Part shown: positions 11,301 to 24,620 of the stretch, piece by piece
Numbering within the stretch: position 1 is the stretch's first letter
Layout of the letters: each line of letters opens with the position of its first letter
DNA from: Ophryocystis elektroscirrha
Taxonomy: Eukaryota; Apicomplexa; Conoidasida; Neogregarinorida; Ophryocystidae
Assembly: GCA_030141585.1 (NCBI GenBank)
Contig: JAQIFP010000056.1
Span: forward strand, 1 to 37,735
DNA length: 37,735 nucleotides
Reading direction: 5' to 3'
Notes under the pieces: generated by a model
Seen by the model: the letters and a program-made list of their open reading frames with translations, nothing else
Told to the model about the DNA's origin: nothing
Databases searched by the model: none
Program-made: the position numbers and the translations under genes

Positions 11301-14300
11301 ATGTTGAAGATATCCAGCGAATTTATGTGAGTATATGAACTTGATATGTGTTCATCATTTATTATATACTGCTCATGAGAAGATGTTAGGGTTTTTTGTT
11401 TATTTGTAGGGGAAAAAATATCTTCCAATATGTTTGAGATATATATGTATATATTATTTTCATTGTTCTGAAGATTTAATATGTATAACTGATTTACTCT
11501 TATATATTTTGAGCTTTCTAAAGCTGATAGTGGTACTGTGTAGACATTTTGTTTTTCAACACAATTAAATCTTATTATCAAAGGTACTGTGTTTGAATAC
11601 CAGCCAAATTGAATAATAGAATTATTTTTGAGCATTATTTTAGTTAAGCCGTTTAATTGCGAAACGGAAAAATTCATTGTTGTATTATTCTGGATAAATA
11701 TAGATCCATGTTGTCGATGAATATCTTCTTCGTTCATAAATAAAAGTATTGAGTTTGTGTAACTGTTTATTATTTTATTAATTCTTATAATTTTATAAGT
11801 TTTTTTTTCAGTATCATTAAGCATCAAATATGAGAAGTAATTTTCTAGTAGTAAAGGATTGATTGTACCATTTGATTTATCTGTAGTGTTTTCGTATAAC
11901 ATAAATTTCAAAGGCTGTTGTGAAATATCTAACCAATATAAAGGTAGTATATCGATGATCTTGATATATGCACTAGTATTGTTTTGTTGATAGTATAGCT
12001 GAGTACTTGTATTGTTAATTAATATATATCTTGGCGCAATCACTATAGCTTTTATGTTGTAAGGTATATCAATTATGCTTTCTTTACATGTATAGATGAG
12101 TTCATAATATTTTTCGTTCAGTTTTATTGTAAAAACTTTACTATTTTCGTTTACTGAAATCCATGGAGATCCTTTGTCGTTTTTGATTGCCAGTCGAAAT
12201 TGTCGTATGGATGTATATATAGGTATATATGTATTAATTAGTTGTAATATATTTTCAGGTGCTGTGTTTTTCATAAATGGCTTGGTAGAAAGAATATTTG
12301 TATTATTTTTTGTTACTGTTTCGGGATCATATTGAAATTGAATGTTATCTAAATTGATATATGTATGAAGCCATATAGGACAATAAAGAATACATGATAC
12401 AGATTGGTACATGTTATTTTGAATAATTAAATTAATTATAAATGGTAGATTATCGGAGTTGTAACTTTTAATATTTATTATTTTATTATTAATGTATCTT
12501 TTATTTTTACACAACTTTGTACCAACAGTAATCCAATTTTGTAACCAATTTGAATTATCAATATCTTCTGATAAAATACTATTGTCATTATTTACCCACA
12601 GGAATATTTTTTTTTTTTTCCCCCAAATTTTGTCTATACTTGATAAAATAATAAACGCGGCGTAATTTAGTGGCAAGCTGTATATGCGAACAATATCATC
12701 GAACTTATTGATTTCAACGGTGGTACGCAGAAAAGTTAATTTAGTGTTTTCAGATTTTTTTGTATATGGAACATCTAAATGAAAGGCTATATTGTTAATT
12801 GAAAGATAGTTTTGAAATGTATACGGGGGTTTTATTATAAGATTAAGTTGAACACACTCATAATTTCGGTATTTTATAATTTCCCATGATATTTCAATTA
12901 CCACATAAAAAACATCCTCAATTGTCAGTTCGGTTTTTCGGTCTGCTGGTAGACATTTCAAAAGTATGTTTGGAAGGAATTTTGGTAGATAATTGGCGTA
13001 GAAATTTGGGTTATTATGAGGAATTTCAGGTTTTACTTGTTCTGCTATTTTTGCTGCTTCAATATATATCAACACTCTTTTCCATATTAGCTCTAAATCA
13101 ATGCTTTCTACAGACCAGTTTAGCACGTCTTCTTTATTGTCTATTTTTGGTTTTAAATGTAAGATAGCTGACTTGAATCCTAAAATATTTAAGAAGTGTA
13201 TTAAACTATAATATAATAATATAATATAATAATATAATAATATAATATAATAATATAATATATTAATAATATAAATAAATGAATAAATAAATAAATAAAT
13301 GATATAATTCATTAATAATATAATTAAATAATAATTAAATTAATCTTATATAATTAAATTAAACTAAATTAATTAAATCAAATTAAATTTATTTAAATTT
13401 ATTTGAAAGTAGGTAATTATTATTTATAATATTATCATGATTATTGAACAAATGATAACAAGTTTAAGTAATGTAGGTTTATAGTTATACCTGTGATGTT
13501 GATACCAGATTTTGAGTAAGGGGGGATAGATTCAGTAGAGAAATCATTTGTGAATTTTAGATCAACCGAGATATTTGGACCTAGCTGGTTGTGTATCATA
13601 GTTTGGGACTCTAAAGAAAGTTGCTTCTGACTATCTACAACTTCTAAACGGCAAATGACGTATGATGGATTAAGTTTTTCGATAGTTGGGTCTGAGTCTA
13701 ATTTAGAATTTACTTGAACAAGGCATTTTTCAGGTATTTGAAGTGACAAGCTAGTTGAACAAAAATATATTACTTCATTTCTTTTTTCAAAAATCTGCAT
13801 AAACAATATATAAACTAAATGACAAAAAAACTTTGATTATAAATAATAGATTTACTTCATTATATTGATGATTATGATAATTATAAATTTTAATGACTCT
13901 TAATTAATTATATTATAATTCATTATTCAAAATGATAGAAATAATTCACTGCCTCTAATTTAATTAATTATTCATTTATTAACCCTTTTATTTTCATTAT
14001 TAATAATTATGTATATAAAATAAATTATACTGTAAATTATTATTTACATGGAGGTTGATTTTAGGAGTCGTGTTCTTGGACTCGGAAGTCCAAAACTTCG
14101 TAAGTTTATGGAAACATTCTCCTGGTAACAGTGTTTTTGAGTTATTGAGAATATCCGTGCTTGGCCCTTGATATGCATTGGTTGAAGAAACTGTTGATAA
14201 TTCATTTGCTGAAGAGTTTTGTATATATAGATTAACTCCAGTCAAGTTTTTCAATTTATAGGGGGTAAACTGAAACACACCTTTTTGATTTAATTTGATT

Positions 14301-16326
14301 TCAGAGTTATTTAAATAATCTGACGTAAAATATTTATAATTTTGTATACAGGTTGAAATTAAATTAGTTGATATATTTATATTTAATATAAATTTTTGTG
14401 ACCCAATTAAAAACCAATAATTACTTGAACTTTTAGCTTTACTACTTGACTGAATATATTTGACAGTAGCGCGAAAAGGCTCCAAAAAAGGCTCAAAAGC
14501 TACAGCTTTTTGGTTGAAAACAAATAATGAATAAGTAGCGGTAAATGTAGATATTAAAAACTCATCAGACCACTGACACATTACAAAAGCTCCTGTCTCT
14601 ATTTTAAACTGCAAAAATGGAGCACTAAGATATTCCATGGAATCATTTACTATTAAGATTTTAATCTCAGAGAAATCGCACGATAAATGTCTTTGAATTG
14701 CAATAGAGTAATTTTCATCTTTATTCTGAACTTTGCTTTTATTTAAATGAGAAAACGATTTAAAGATTTTGGTTATAAATATTATATCTTGATATGATAT
14801 TTCGAAATTTATTGGGTGTATGGATATTGTAATATTTTGTACGTCTTTAATGTTAGATACACCACTCCCGTTGCAGTTTGTCAAAATATTTTTATTACGA
14901 GGTTTTTTATTTTTTAGATTATTGGACGATATTTTTGGATTTAATTTCAATTCATTTTTTAGTTCTATGGGTATGTTATCAAGGAGAATGTAATTGGAAG
15001 AAGTTGGCTGTTTTGATCGGTCATATGATTCGGTAATATCAATCGTGCATTCAACATTGGGACAAAGAAGTCGAATAAAATCTGACCATGTAGTATCGGT
15101 ATTGTGATGTAGCAAGCAGTGTATAGTGTTTTTGAGTTTATAATTATTGTCCAGCTTCTTACTTTTATAGCGCTGGTAATTATTATTCATTGCTGCCGAA
15201 ACTCTACTGCTTTTTTTGGAACAAACTTTTCCTGGAATTATTGCACTTGTAAATAAAAATAGTTTTTTAGGTAGTTTATTTATGAAACTATTAATATAAT
15301 CTCTTAATAGAACTTGTTTTGGATTTTGCTGTATATATTGCTCAATGTATTTTTCGTAATTAAATGTACAATCATAATTTTGAGTGAGATCTGGATTTTC
15401 TGTATACTCGTTTAATTCTTTATTTTCGTAATTTTCCAAAGCAGATAATGTGGTTATATCAGTGCGAAAGATTTCCGCTGACTCCACACATATAGTCGTT
15501 GTTTTTACAAAATCAGATTTAGATTGTGTATATTGAAATGAACCTCTTAGCACCAATATATTTTTATTTGTTATACTCCCTTCATCAGGAAAAATAAGAC
15601 TGGCATTTTTCAATTTCACGATGTATATTTTACTACTTTCTGACTTGATTATATCGGAGTTTTGCTTAACACAAAAATTTGGACTTTGCCTGACATTTAT
15701 CTCCATAGAGGCATCAACTTGTGAATCAAAGGTTTTACTGTATTTAATCACTAGTTCGATAAAAGATTTGTCTATGACTATACGTGGATTGTAAATTTCT
15801 ATATTCATAAAAGATTCACTAACATGATGCTTGTATACAAAAATAATTTCTTTGCTGGGTTTCATTTCTTTAGTGTAATTATCGAAGTTGTTTGATGCTA
15901 GAGGATATATACTATTTGATTCTATAAAGCTCTCAACATCTTTTGGGACTTTTTGTTTATTACGTATCAAACCAGTCAGACGCTGAAGTTCGTGTTTCCC
16001 TACTTCCTCGAGACTTTGCTGTGAGTCAGAAAGAACTATGTTTAGCAAATTGCTTTCTGTGCAGTTATATAAACGAGCAGCATTCACCGTTACACTTATT
16101 TTCAATAACCCCGTATCCGCAAACTTTTTGATATTACACTATAACAAAATCAATAGGTTTTAAAGTTATTCAAAAATATAGTTACTAACATTATTTTATA
16201 ATTAAGCAAACAAAAATTATATTGGCTATATATATTTGATAAAAGAAATAACGAACTATTGGAAGTAGAATTTATTTAACACATTTTAAAAGATATTATA
16301 ATTTATATAATTATATATAAATGAAC

Positions 16327-16376
<50 letters not shown>

Positions 16377-19300
16377 TATATATCCTTTGATTTTACTCTA
16401 TTAATAAAGATTTATTTTAATTAAAGAAATTTTTTCATTTTTTTAACTATCGCTTGGCATGAATAATTTTAGACAACAGTAATTGTTTGTTTCTACATCT
16501 ATTTGTAAAGCTTACATTGAGCATATCGGCGTGAAAGCATATTGTAGAGTATCTAGGCTTGCTATCGCTCAAAAATACAAAAAGACCTGGCATGTTAAAT
16601 TCGAATATGGAAGAAGGATTATTTTTTTTACAGTCTGGTTCAGATTTGATAATAGTTTCTAAAGGAATTTGAGTACTATTTTGTTGGCTCAGTTCGGTTA
16701 CTACTGAGTCTAAAATAGATATAGTATCATTGTTATTGCCAAGAATATTTGTGTAAATAATCTTCCAAAGTAAATTTACACGTGTTGGAGTCAGATACCA
16801 GGGCACATCGGAAAATTGAAACTTCATCCATAATGGAGGGAATTCACTTTGGTCTGGTAATGTAGTGGATATATACTGGATACTGATATTAACATTATTT
16901 AAAAGAGTAGCATTATTCACTTTTTCTATGATGGTGACATACATCAAGTGAAATGTATACTTTTCCACAATACCGTATACGTAATTAAGACTCTTCTCAT
17001 TTTCAATACAAATCTCCTTTAAAGATAACGTAATGTGCTCAGTATTTTTTATGGATACAGGTATTATTATTATAGGTTGACTTATATATACTCTAAACTT
17101 ATTTGAGTTAATATAAGGAATGAATAAATTATTAGATTTTTTGTCACCCATAATAATATCTTGGAGTATATTTATGCAGTTCATCATTGCTGCATTAAGC
17201 TTGCATTTGCACTGCAGAACTCCTATTAACCATGCTAATAGTTTCCGAGATCCTTCAGATAATGCATTCCCGTCTTTAGGCAATGATGCATTTGAAACGG
17301 TCGATGACTTTTGATTTGATATTGTATTTGAATTACTGGTTTTTATATCTATTGACGGTTTTATAGATGTTGCAGATCGTGAGGAAGATTTTGTAGAAAA
17401 CGTTGAATAAATGTATTCATCGGGTTTTATAATTGTATTTAAAAAATCACCGATAATCCATTTGAATATACGCAGCAGTTTTGATAAGTAGCATACTATT
17501 TCTACACTTTGTATATCGACATTCAGTTTCACATTGGCTCCTTCATAATAAGGTGCTAATTCGTTTGTTGTTTGACAATTTATCGATAATATATAATCCC
17601 TATTATCTAATATACCAAACAATTGACGATATACACCATCGGGTGCCGAAGAATCTATAAATCGAAAATTACTCAAAGTGGTTATAATATCAATTCCGTA
17701 AGTTAAAAATTTCATCTTATATTCCATGCTATCAAACTTTATTATTCCGAATGTACAATTAGTACTGGATTCTACACATGTTATAGATACTCCAACAACA
17801 GATATATTGATTAATGTTTTTACAGTATCATTCTGTCTAGTAAAATCTAATTGTTCAGTTGAATCATATACTATGCTAGAAGACATCTTATTTTCAAGGG
17901 TAACACTGTGAGTTTTTTCCAAACGTCTTTCACTTCTAGGCGTTCTCCAAAATAGTATTAAGCTTGAAATGACTAAAGGCTGAAAGTTTATGTGCAGAAA
18001 TCTTGTAACTTTTATACTTATTTCGAAAGGCGGCGTATGACTTGTCTGCAAAAGTTTTTATCAAAATTATTGTTAAAGTTAATATGAACATATAAAGATA
18101 AAATCTTAGTTGATATTTAATTATTTTTTTGTTTATAAAATAGAATAATTTATAAAATATATTATTTTATATGTGTAATATACAAAATTAATACAAAACA
18201 TACTTAAACTCGTTAAGTTTACTATTTAAATAATTTTATCAACAAACTTGCATCTAACGTTTTAAAACATGTTTTATTGTAAACCAGCCATATGTTTTTT
18301 TACTTTTATCTTTAGAAATATACTATGATGTCAATTTTTCTTATAAGGAAAATCTAAATGAGTAAAGAGCCCCGTATCAAACAACTATATGTTAAATGCA
18401 AACAATATAGTATCAATAAATAATCAAATAAACGTTAAACGTATAAAGTACAGTTGATTATAGCATAAATTAAGCGATGTGCAAATATAACGATCAGCTG
18501 ACTGTTTAGATTACCGAATTATCAGATATATACGTTATAGAAATGAACTGGGATTCAAAGGGTTTGGGGGAGCTGATGGAAGTGTTGTTAAATACATTAG
18601 AGTGTTCAAACGGAAAACAAAGAACTGTATATTTATTAACTTCTTGAGTATTAATCAATATTCGGCAAGGATTCGTTAAATCTTGAACATCCAAACGGTT
18701 TACAACTAAATCTCCTAATGTAAATACAATTTTTTTGAAGTTTTCTTTAATTTGAACGTTCAATTCCGAATCTACAGCTTTAGTCTCTAATATGTACAAA
18801 TTATCATTTAAAGGAGCTTCAATTTTCAAAGAAAATTGCGGTAAATCTAAGAAGCACTTGAGTGTTTCTAAAGTTGAATAGTTATCACTGTCCACAATCG
18901 ATAAATTTGAACTATTTGAGTGATTATTTTCTGACAAGCTTGAACTTTTTTTTGAAATGGATCTTAATTGTTTAGAATTACTTTTAGAAACAGAAATATC
19001 TTCTGTTAGCGGTTTTGACACACGCAATTTCAATGGAAATAACAAGTCATTATTATTCGAATCTATGGGAGATTCTTTTACAGATTGTACAATAAACAAA
19101 ATAGGGGCTTCTTCCGTATCATTTATTAAAGAATGCAGCGCTTCAATTTCAGTGATGCACATATTATAAGCTTCTTGCGTTAAATAAATATTGAGAGGGG
19201 AAACTTTTCCGTTTATAGATATATTATTCAAAAGATTTAATTTTTTTGAATCTGTTTGCTGCTCAAAATTTTGGACTTTGGCAAAAACTTTCAGCATCTC

Positions 19301-22300
19301 TTTGATGTAAAACCATAAGAGCGATAATTCTATCTAAAAAAGATACGGTAAAACACATCATATGTTAAACTAAAAGAAATTTATTATTAATTTTATCAAT
19401 TTAGTAATTAATTAAATACTTATTATAGTTTAAAAAAAAAAATAAAATGTAAATTTATTCGCTCAACTCATATTTATACAATTATTTATATAACATTAAA
19501 TTACTAATCTACAGATATTATCATAAATTATACAACTAATACATGAAGTTTTAATAATAATATAGTTTACTATATACATTCATTTCATAAATAATTAATT
19601 TACTAATAATAGTTGCGTATGATAAGTCTCAACAAAAATCTTAAGTATAGGTCATTAAAACGACAAATATGGTAATAATAACACCTACAGAAACACCGAA
19701 ATCTTCAAGCATTGTTAAAGATGTTTCAATAGATTGATACTTGATATTCACTTCTTGAAGTATTATTGATAATATCTTGTTATTTGTATATATGTAGCTT
19801 ATGTGAGGTTGATCTTCTGGGGTTTCAGGCAAAGGAATGACGGATTCCAATGTTTCAACCTATTTTTGTTTGTATTATAAATTAATTACAGTGAATAAAC
19901 CCAAGTTTATGACTATTCTAGGCGTTTTTTTGCTCAGCAAATTTTTGATGTTTGAATTAGACGATGAAAGAATTATAATTGTTGGGGCTGCAACTCTTAA
20001 ATCTAAGATTATATTTTTATACATTTCCATTTGTTCCGCTTGAGATATTTTTTCAAATTTTACTAAACTGATCAACAAACCATATTGATTCAATAATATT
20101 AAATTATTTTTTGTATATTATAATATATTTATCAAATATATCCGCTACATTAATACTTTCTGAATAAATTGACTACATGTTTGATAAATATCACAAGTTA
20201 ATCACGAAAACAAGGGGTTTTTTCTTTAAGTGCGCAAACTATGTGTAAATTTTACCTTTGAGTAATAAAAGCTGTTTCGTTTTCGTCGTTTGAAGACGAA
20301 AATTTTAATGAATTGATTAAGTTGAGACAGCTCGTTACAACGACAGGCAAAAGAGTGAAGGTTATTTGTTGAACCTCTATTTTAAGTTTTGGAAGCAAAG
20401 TAGAGGTATCTTTAGTACAAAAGTCTAAATGAAAGTAAGTCTTTTCTAGTGAAGCGGTTCTGTTTTATATTTCAAAAAAATTTAAATTCTTGCCTCATAA
20501 GAAACTTGTAAGATATATCACAAGTAAGGTCGTCATAAATCATGGACCAATCTTGCAGAGTCAATTTAAGCGACGTTGATTCATCATAAGATCCGGCCAA
20601 ATGTAAGTTTTCAATGCAATTTAAAATTTTTATATTGTCCGTTATCTAATTTGAAAACATATAATTTTATTTACTTTCATAGTGCAGATATTGAAAGCTA
20701 ATTTTATATATTTTCAATATTTAAACAGCCTTGAAATTTTTAAATTTCAAAAACAAAACGTTGTAATATATTTAAAAAGTAGACGTCCAGTTAATCATAT
20801 AATCAGTTGCACTTGCTTAACATATACAGTATACTTAAAAAGTATATTAAATTAATATTAGGGAATACGTTAAACAAAAATGATTTCTGTATATATGTAC
20901 ATATTTTCATTTTTTTATCACTATTAAAATTTAATATTATGATAACCTCAAAAGAGACTTGAAGAAGCTCGAATTCAAAAATGATACGAACTGTGTAAAT
21001 ATCAGCAGCAAGAAGTTTGTCGATTATTATGTTGGACGAGCTATTAGAGAAATCTTCTTTATCCTGAAACTCTTCACCTCTGCTTAAGATATCGTTAGAG
21101 TCCTCTACGTCTTGAAATACATCAGCGAAACTTTTTCGCGATTGTTTCAGGTTATCGTCCTCTATATCGTAAAAAGTTACTTGCTCTTGTGCGTCGTCAA
21201 TTTCTGTTTTAATTTCGCTTTCCAAAAGATAATTTTCTATTAGAGATTTCCATCGTGATTTTTTTGGATCCTAATTGCTTTTACTAATCATTATTCTCAC
21301 GTAATTAGTGTCATTTATGCGGTCATATTCGTCATCCAAATAAGCTTGTTTAGTGTCAACGTACACCTCTAGCAAAACCGTTTTCGGCAAATATTTAAGT
21401 AAATGGTTATATTCCATTTGCATTTTAGGGGTCCATCTAGTATCTAACAAAATAAAAAGATTTAATTTAGTTTACTAAAATCAATCTGCCGTACACGTAT
21501 TTATTTTGTATTTTTTTGCTACATACATACATTGAACTATTTAATGGGATTGTGCTTAAACGTTTATTATTACAATTGTTAGACATACATGTATGCATAT
21601 ATATATGTCTATAGAATAATCCATCTTCTTATCAAATATATACGTAAAAGATCTATTTTATCAGTATAAATATAAAAATTAAATTAGTAAAGTATTATTT
21701 TATATTATAAATATATTATATCAATCATACCTGAATTCTTGCAATATAGTAGCTGTTTAATTAGCAGGACTCGGAAATCGTGTTTCCATATAGCAACTCT
21801 GGCTGCCTTAAGAACACAATGTAATATATAATATAGCTTACTTGAAGATGCTCTCCCCAGCTCCAACGAGACACATGTTGCACAATTGAACCTCTATTCA
21901 AACGCCTCAAAATACAGCCAACGCTGTAACGCCACCAAATTTTGGCATTTGCATGTATTGGAATATCAGGTCTGTATGGTTGATAATATTCATACTGATC
22001 TTCGACATTACGAACTTGTGTATGATACGCTTCAATCAGATTTCCCAAATTACGAATAGTGCTGTAACGTTGAATAAGATATTACCATACATATTATTAA
22101 TCAATTATTTTTATATAAACTTATGAAAGAAGTGATAATTAACTGATGTTAAAGCACAACTAATTAATGTAATTGGACTGAATCTGTATGGAATATATAT
22201 ATGTATGAATATTGTAATGAGTTTCAGTATTGGTAAATGAAATTTTTTAAGCTTTAAAGTGAATTTTGCAATTATAACTAATCAAACATGCAAATAAGTA

Positions 22301-23166
22301 TGAAGTTTTGCATGTATTAGAAATGTTAATCATAACACCTTTTTAAAAAGATGTTAACATCAATTTTGTCATTTAAAAGTGTATCTATGATTTTAATATT
22401 CCTAATAATTTCAAATACATGTATTATGCTTATATATATAAATACAAATATATATACATTTTCGAATTTCTACATGTTTAGCTGATTTACTGATATAAGT
22501 TACGCTTTTGGAGATTTATATTCAAATCTAGACTTATATTTAATAACATAAACATACGTGAAGATAACTTCATGTTTGAATATATTATTATTTACTATAT
22601 ATAGTAGTATTAATATATTTATGTTATGCAAGTATTACTGTACTAGGTTTTTTGAAAGGCAGACATCAAGACTCTGAAGATTGACGTAAAGTTTATTGAC
22701 ACCTCTTTCAGTTTTGTTATTTATTTGAATAGTTTGTATATCTGTTCCAAGAATACCAGTGAAAGGTTTCAAAACATAGTTAATTTGTAATTTACTAGTA
22801 AATAAAGATCTCATGTAATTATTAAACTTCTTTGTATCATCAAATATTTCTTTATGACTTAAGAATAACGAAAAATTTGTGTGGTAAACTGATACATCAT
22901 ATATTTTAAGTATTTTTTTTTGTTCTGCCAATAGTAAGATATTATTATCGTTTTTTGGTTCTAATTCCAAGTCAATACTAGGCTACAATAAACACATTAA
23001 TTATCTCAATTTCATGACATTATATAAGATTTATCTCTATATCTAATTCTTATATATTTGGTAATATTTAATTGAAAATTAAATTATATACATACTAGCA
23101 AACGTCGGTCTGGACCCCGCAGATATATATATACATGTAAATATCAAATTTTTGTTAAATAAATAA

Positions 23167-23201
<35 letters not shown>

Positions 23202-23930
23202 TTCTTTCTGTTTATAATAATGATTATATAAGAATATAAATTATCTAGCTATTTTTACGAATAGGCTTACGTTTTTGGTTTTCAAATATTCTTTGAACTG
23301 ATTCCACTCTGTTACATTTGGTGTGTGTATTTGAAGCTCTTTAAGAGTTATTCCAAGTCCAAAACATGCTTTAGTATTTTCAAGCCGTATGTGAATTGAT
23401 CGAATGTTAATCCTGATATCAGAAAGTATTCTGGTTGCAAGTTTTGCCATCCACCCCGCTTTTTGATCCAATTTGTTAACGTTATTATTACTGTTAACAA
23501 GTTGTTTTTTTGCTTGCTCTGCTAACAAAGATACATCACAATTATCCAAAAGTCGTTCTCTATTGCTCGTAAATCGTTCTTTCAGAGTATCAATGTCCCA
23601 TTCTGATTCTAGTTTAGGAGACAAGATAATAAAAACATCAATTAATTCGATTACTAATGGTTTATGACTTGACGTTAAAGTTAAACTTAAAATATTACTA
23701 TACGGAAATGTTATTGTAACATGCCCTATTGAACCTTTATGAACATAGAAGGGTAGATTTAGAGATTCAACAATATCTTTCTTTATGTGAATATCAGATA
23801 GTTTTAATACGCCAGATTTCCATGCTACTGCGAATTTTTCGGGCTCTATGCCATCTAAGTATCTTCCCACATATTGGGTCGCAAGTTTTGCAATATTAGT
23901 GTGTATATAAGATGAGGAAAAGTAATTCAT
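8385..23930 (-). CDS. VPS13: VPS13-family bridge-like lipid transfer protein (complete, about 3663 aa)
   Basis: Nineteen exons, in transcription order: 23930-23271, 22982-22639, 22061-21842, 21806-21731, 21443-21301, 21270-20947, 20645-20506, 20459-20256, 20067-19890, 19859-19689, 19333-18515, 18045-16516, 16138-14048, 13794-13491, 13179-10512, 10323-9957, 9879-9681, 9266-9026 and 8697-8385 (TGA). All phases agree and the sum is divisible by three, giving 3663 residues, within the usual VPS13 range. Residues 1-110 are the chorein motif (YVGRYLDGIEPEKF, WKSGVLKLSDIHIKKD). Exon 3 has the IWWRYSVGCIL and RWSWGE signatures. The VAB/SHR-BD repeats lie around residues 2780-2950 (APRYILINNTS, QNNTTMNFSV). 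Residues 3290-3560 form the ATG2_C/VPS13_C region (GLVDFVTEPVRS, GLKGLVTEPTKGAE, KGVVGALVKPVAG). The last exon is a PH-like C terminus. VPS13 proteins move phospholipids between membranes at contact sites. The start is the first ATG of the chorein domain. The short introns inside it are 30-46 nt. Confidence 0.95.
8698..9025 (-). repeat. VPS13 intron with (TTATTATAATTA)-like repeats
   Basis: This intron of VPS13 holds, at about 8757-8935, an imperfect tandem of ATTATTATAATT and ATTATTGTTATAATT units. The flanking exons join in phase 2 (GT plus A gives Val). No other coding signal is seen. Confidence 0.75.
9267..9680 (-). repeat. AT-rich VPS13 intron with short degenerate repeats
   Basis: A 414-nt intron between the two ATG2_C exons. 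It consists of repeated AATATTATAATCAA/ATATATAATT steps with a (TA)n core at about 9418-9440. Splicing it joins FEGLIQ to GVGKGVVGA in frame. The 61-residue antisense reading frame that enters it is a read-through of the exon. Confidence 0.75.
13180..13490 (-). repeat. VPS13 intron with TAATATAATA repeat
   Basis: A 311-nt intron. Positions 13207-13265 are a TAATATAATA/TAATAATATAA tandem and 13270-13300 an AAATAAATG-type run. The reading frame of the following large exon happens to run open through the repeat toward 13312, but the real exon starts at 13179 after a TTTTAG acceptor. Confidence 0.75.
16139..16515 (-). repeat. AT-rich VPS13 intron with (AT)n and ATATATATAC runs
   Basis: A 377-nt intron with alternating AT/ATATAC runs at about 16328-16383. 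I place the donor at 16515 (GTAAGC), upstream of the end of the open frame, because this is the site that gives phase 0 into the next exon (CNIKKFADTG). Confidence 0.65.
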
Positions 23931-24620
23931 TTATATATCCAATTACATTCTTTACAATATTAAACATACATATACATACTTATATCCATAATTAAATCAT
24001 CTCGTTTGAAATGTTATTTTTAATTCATATTTTAACATGTTCAAAATTTATCAATCGAAACAATTTAAAAATAATTTTAGCAAACAGAAAATTTTAAATT
24101 TCAATTGACACATTAGTATGTAAATACTAATATTTAGATAAATTATTGATAATTCAGCACAAAAAACATTTTTCATAATTTAGTTTTGAAAGCTAATTTT
24201 TTTTTGTTCATATCAATTTTTAATCATATTCGTTAACATGAAAAGTCATGTTTAATTTGTTGAATGTATGTATACATGAATTTTAAACGTTGGACTGAAC
24301 ACAAAGCAGCTCAGCCTTATTGTGATATGCAAAAGTTTTTTATTTAAAAAGAATGCTTGACTTTCAGATTATTTCGTTTAATTTTTCATTTTTTCATCAA
24401 TGATTATTTGAATGAGCAAATGTGACATTTAAGAGCTTTAAATATAATTTAACAAAAAAATGATTAAATTATTTTTTTTTTGTAACAAATAATTTATAAT
24501 AAAATATTTACAATGTAGTAGAGTGCTTTAAAACGATTTTGCTTTTATAGTTTGTTCAATATTTGTTTTTATCTTGATTTATCAAAATACAGACCTCTGT
24601 ACCTGGGGCTAGTCATAATC
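23931..24620. promoter_or_regulatory. 690-bp divergent intergenic region between VPS13 and CK2-beta
   Basis: The start codons of VPS13 (minus strand) and CK2-beta (plus strand) face away from each other across 690 bp. The region is AT-rich with poly-A and poly-T tracts (for example 24471-24480) but, unlike the introns, contains no long microsatellite. Promoters for both genes must lie here. I see no motif that I can name. An open frame from 24552 runs into the CK2-beta frame but lacks an upstream ATG of comparable quality. Confidence 0.5.

Noticed and set aside
12886..13167. 93-codon plus-strand frame
   Set aside because: Antisense shadow of the large VPS13 exon, which has clear family homology.
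24552..24620. N-terminal extension of CK2-beta
   Set aside because: The open frame continues upstream without a convincing ATG. The ATG at 24621 gives a normal family N terminus.
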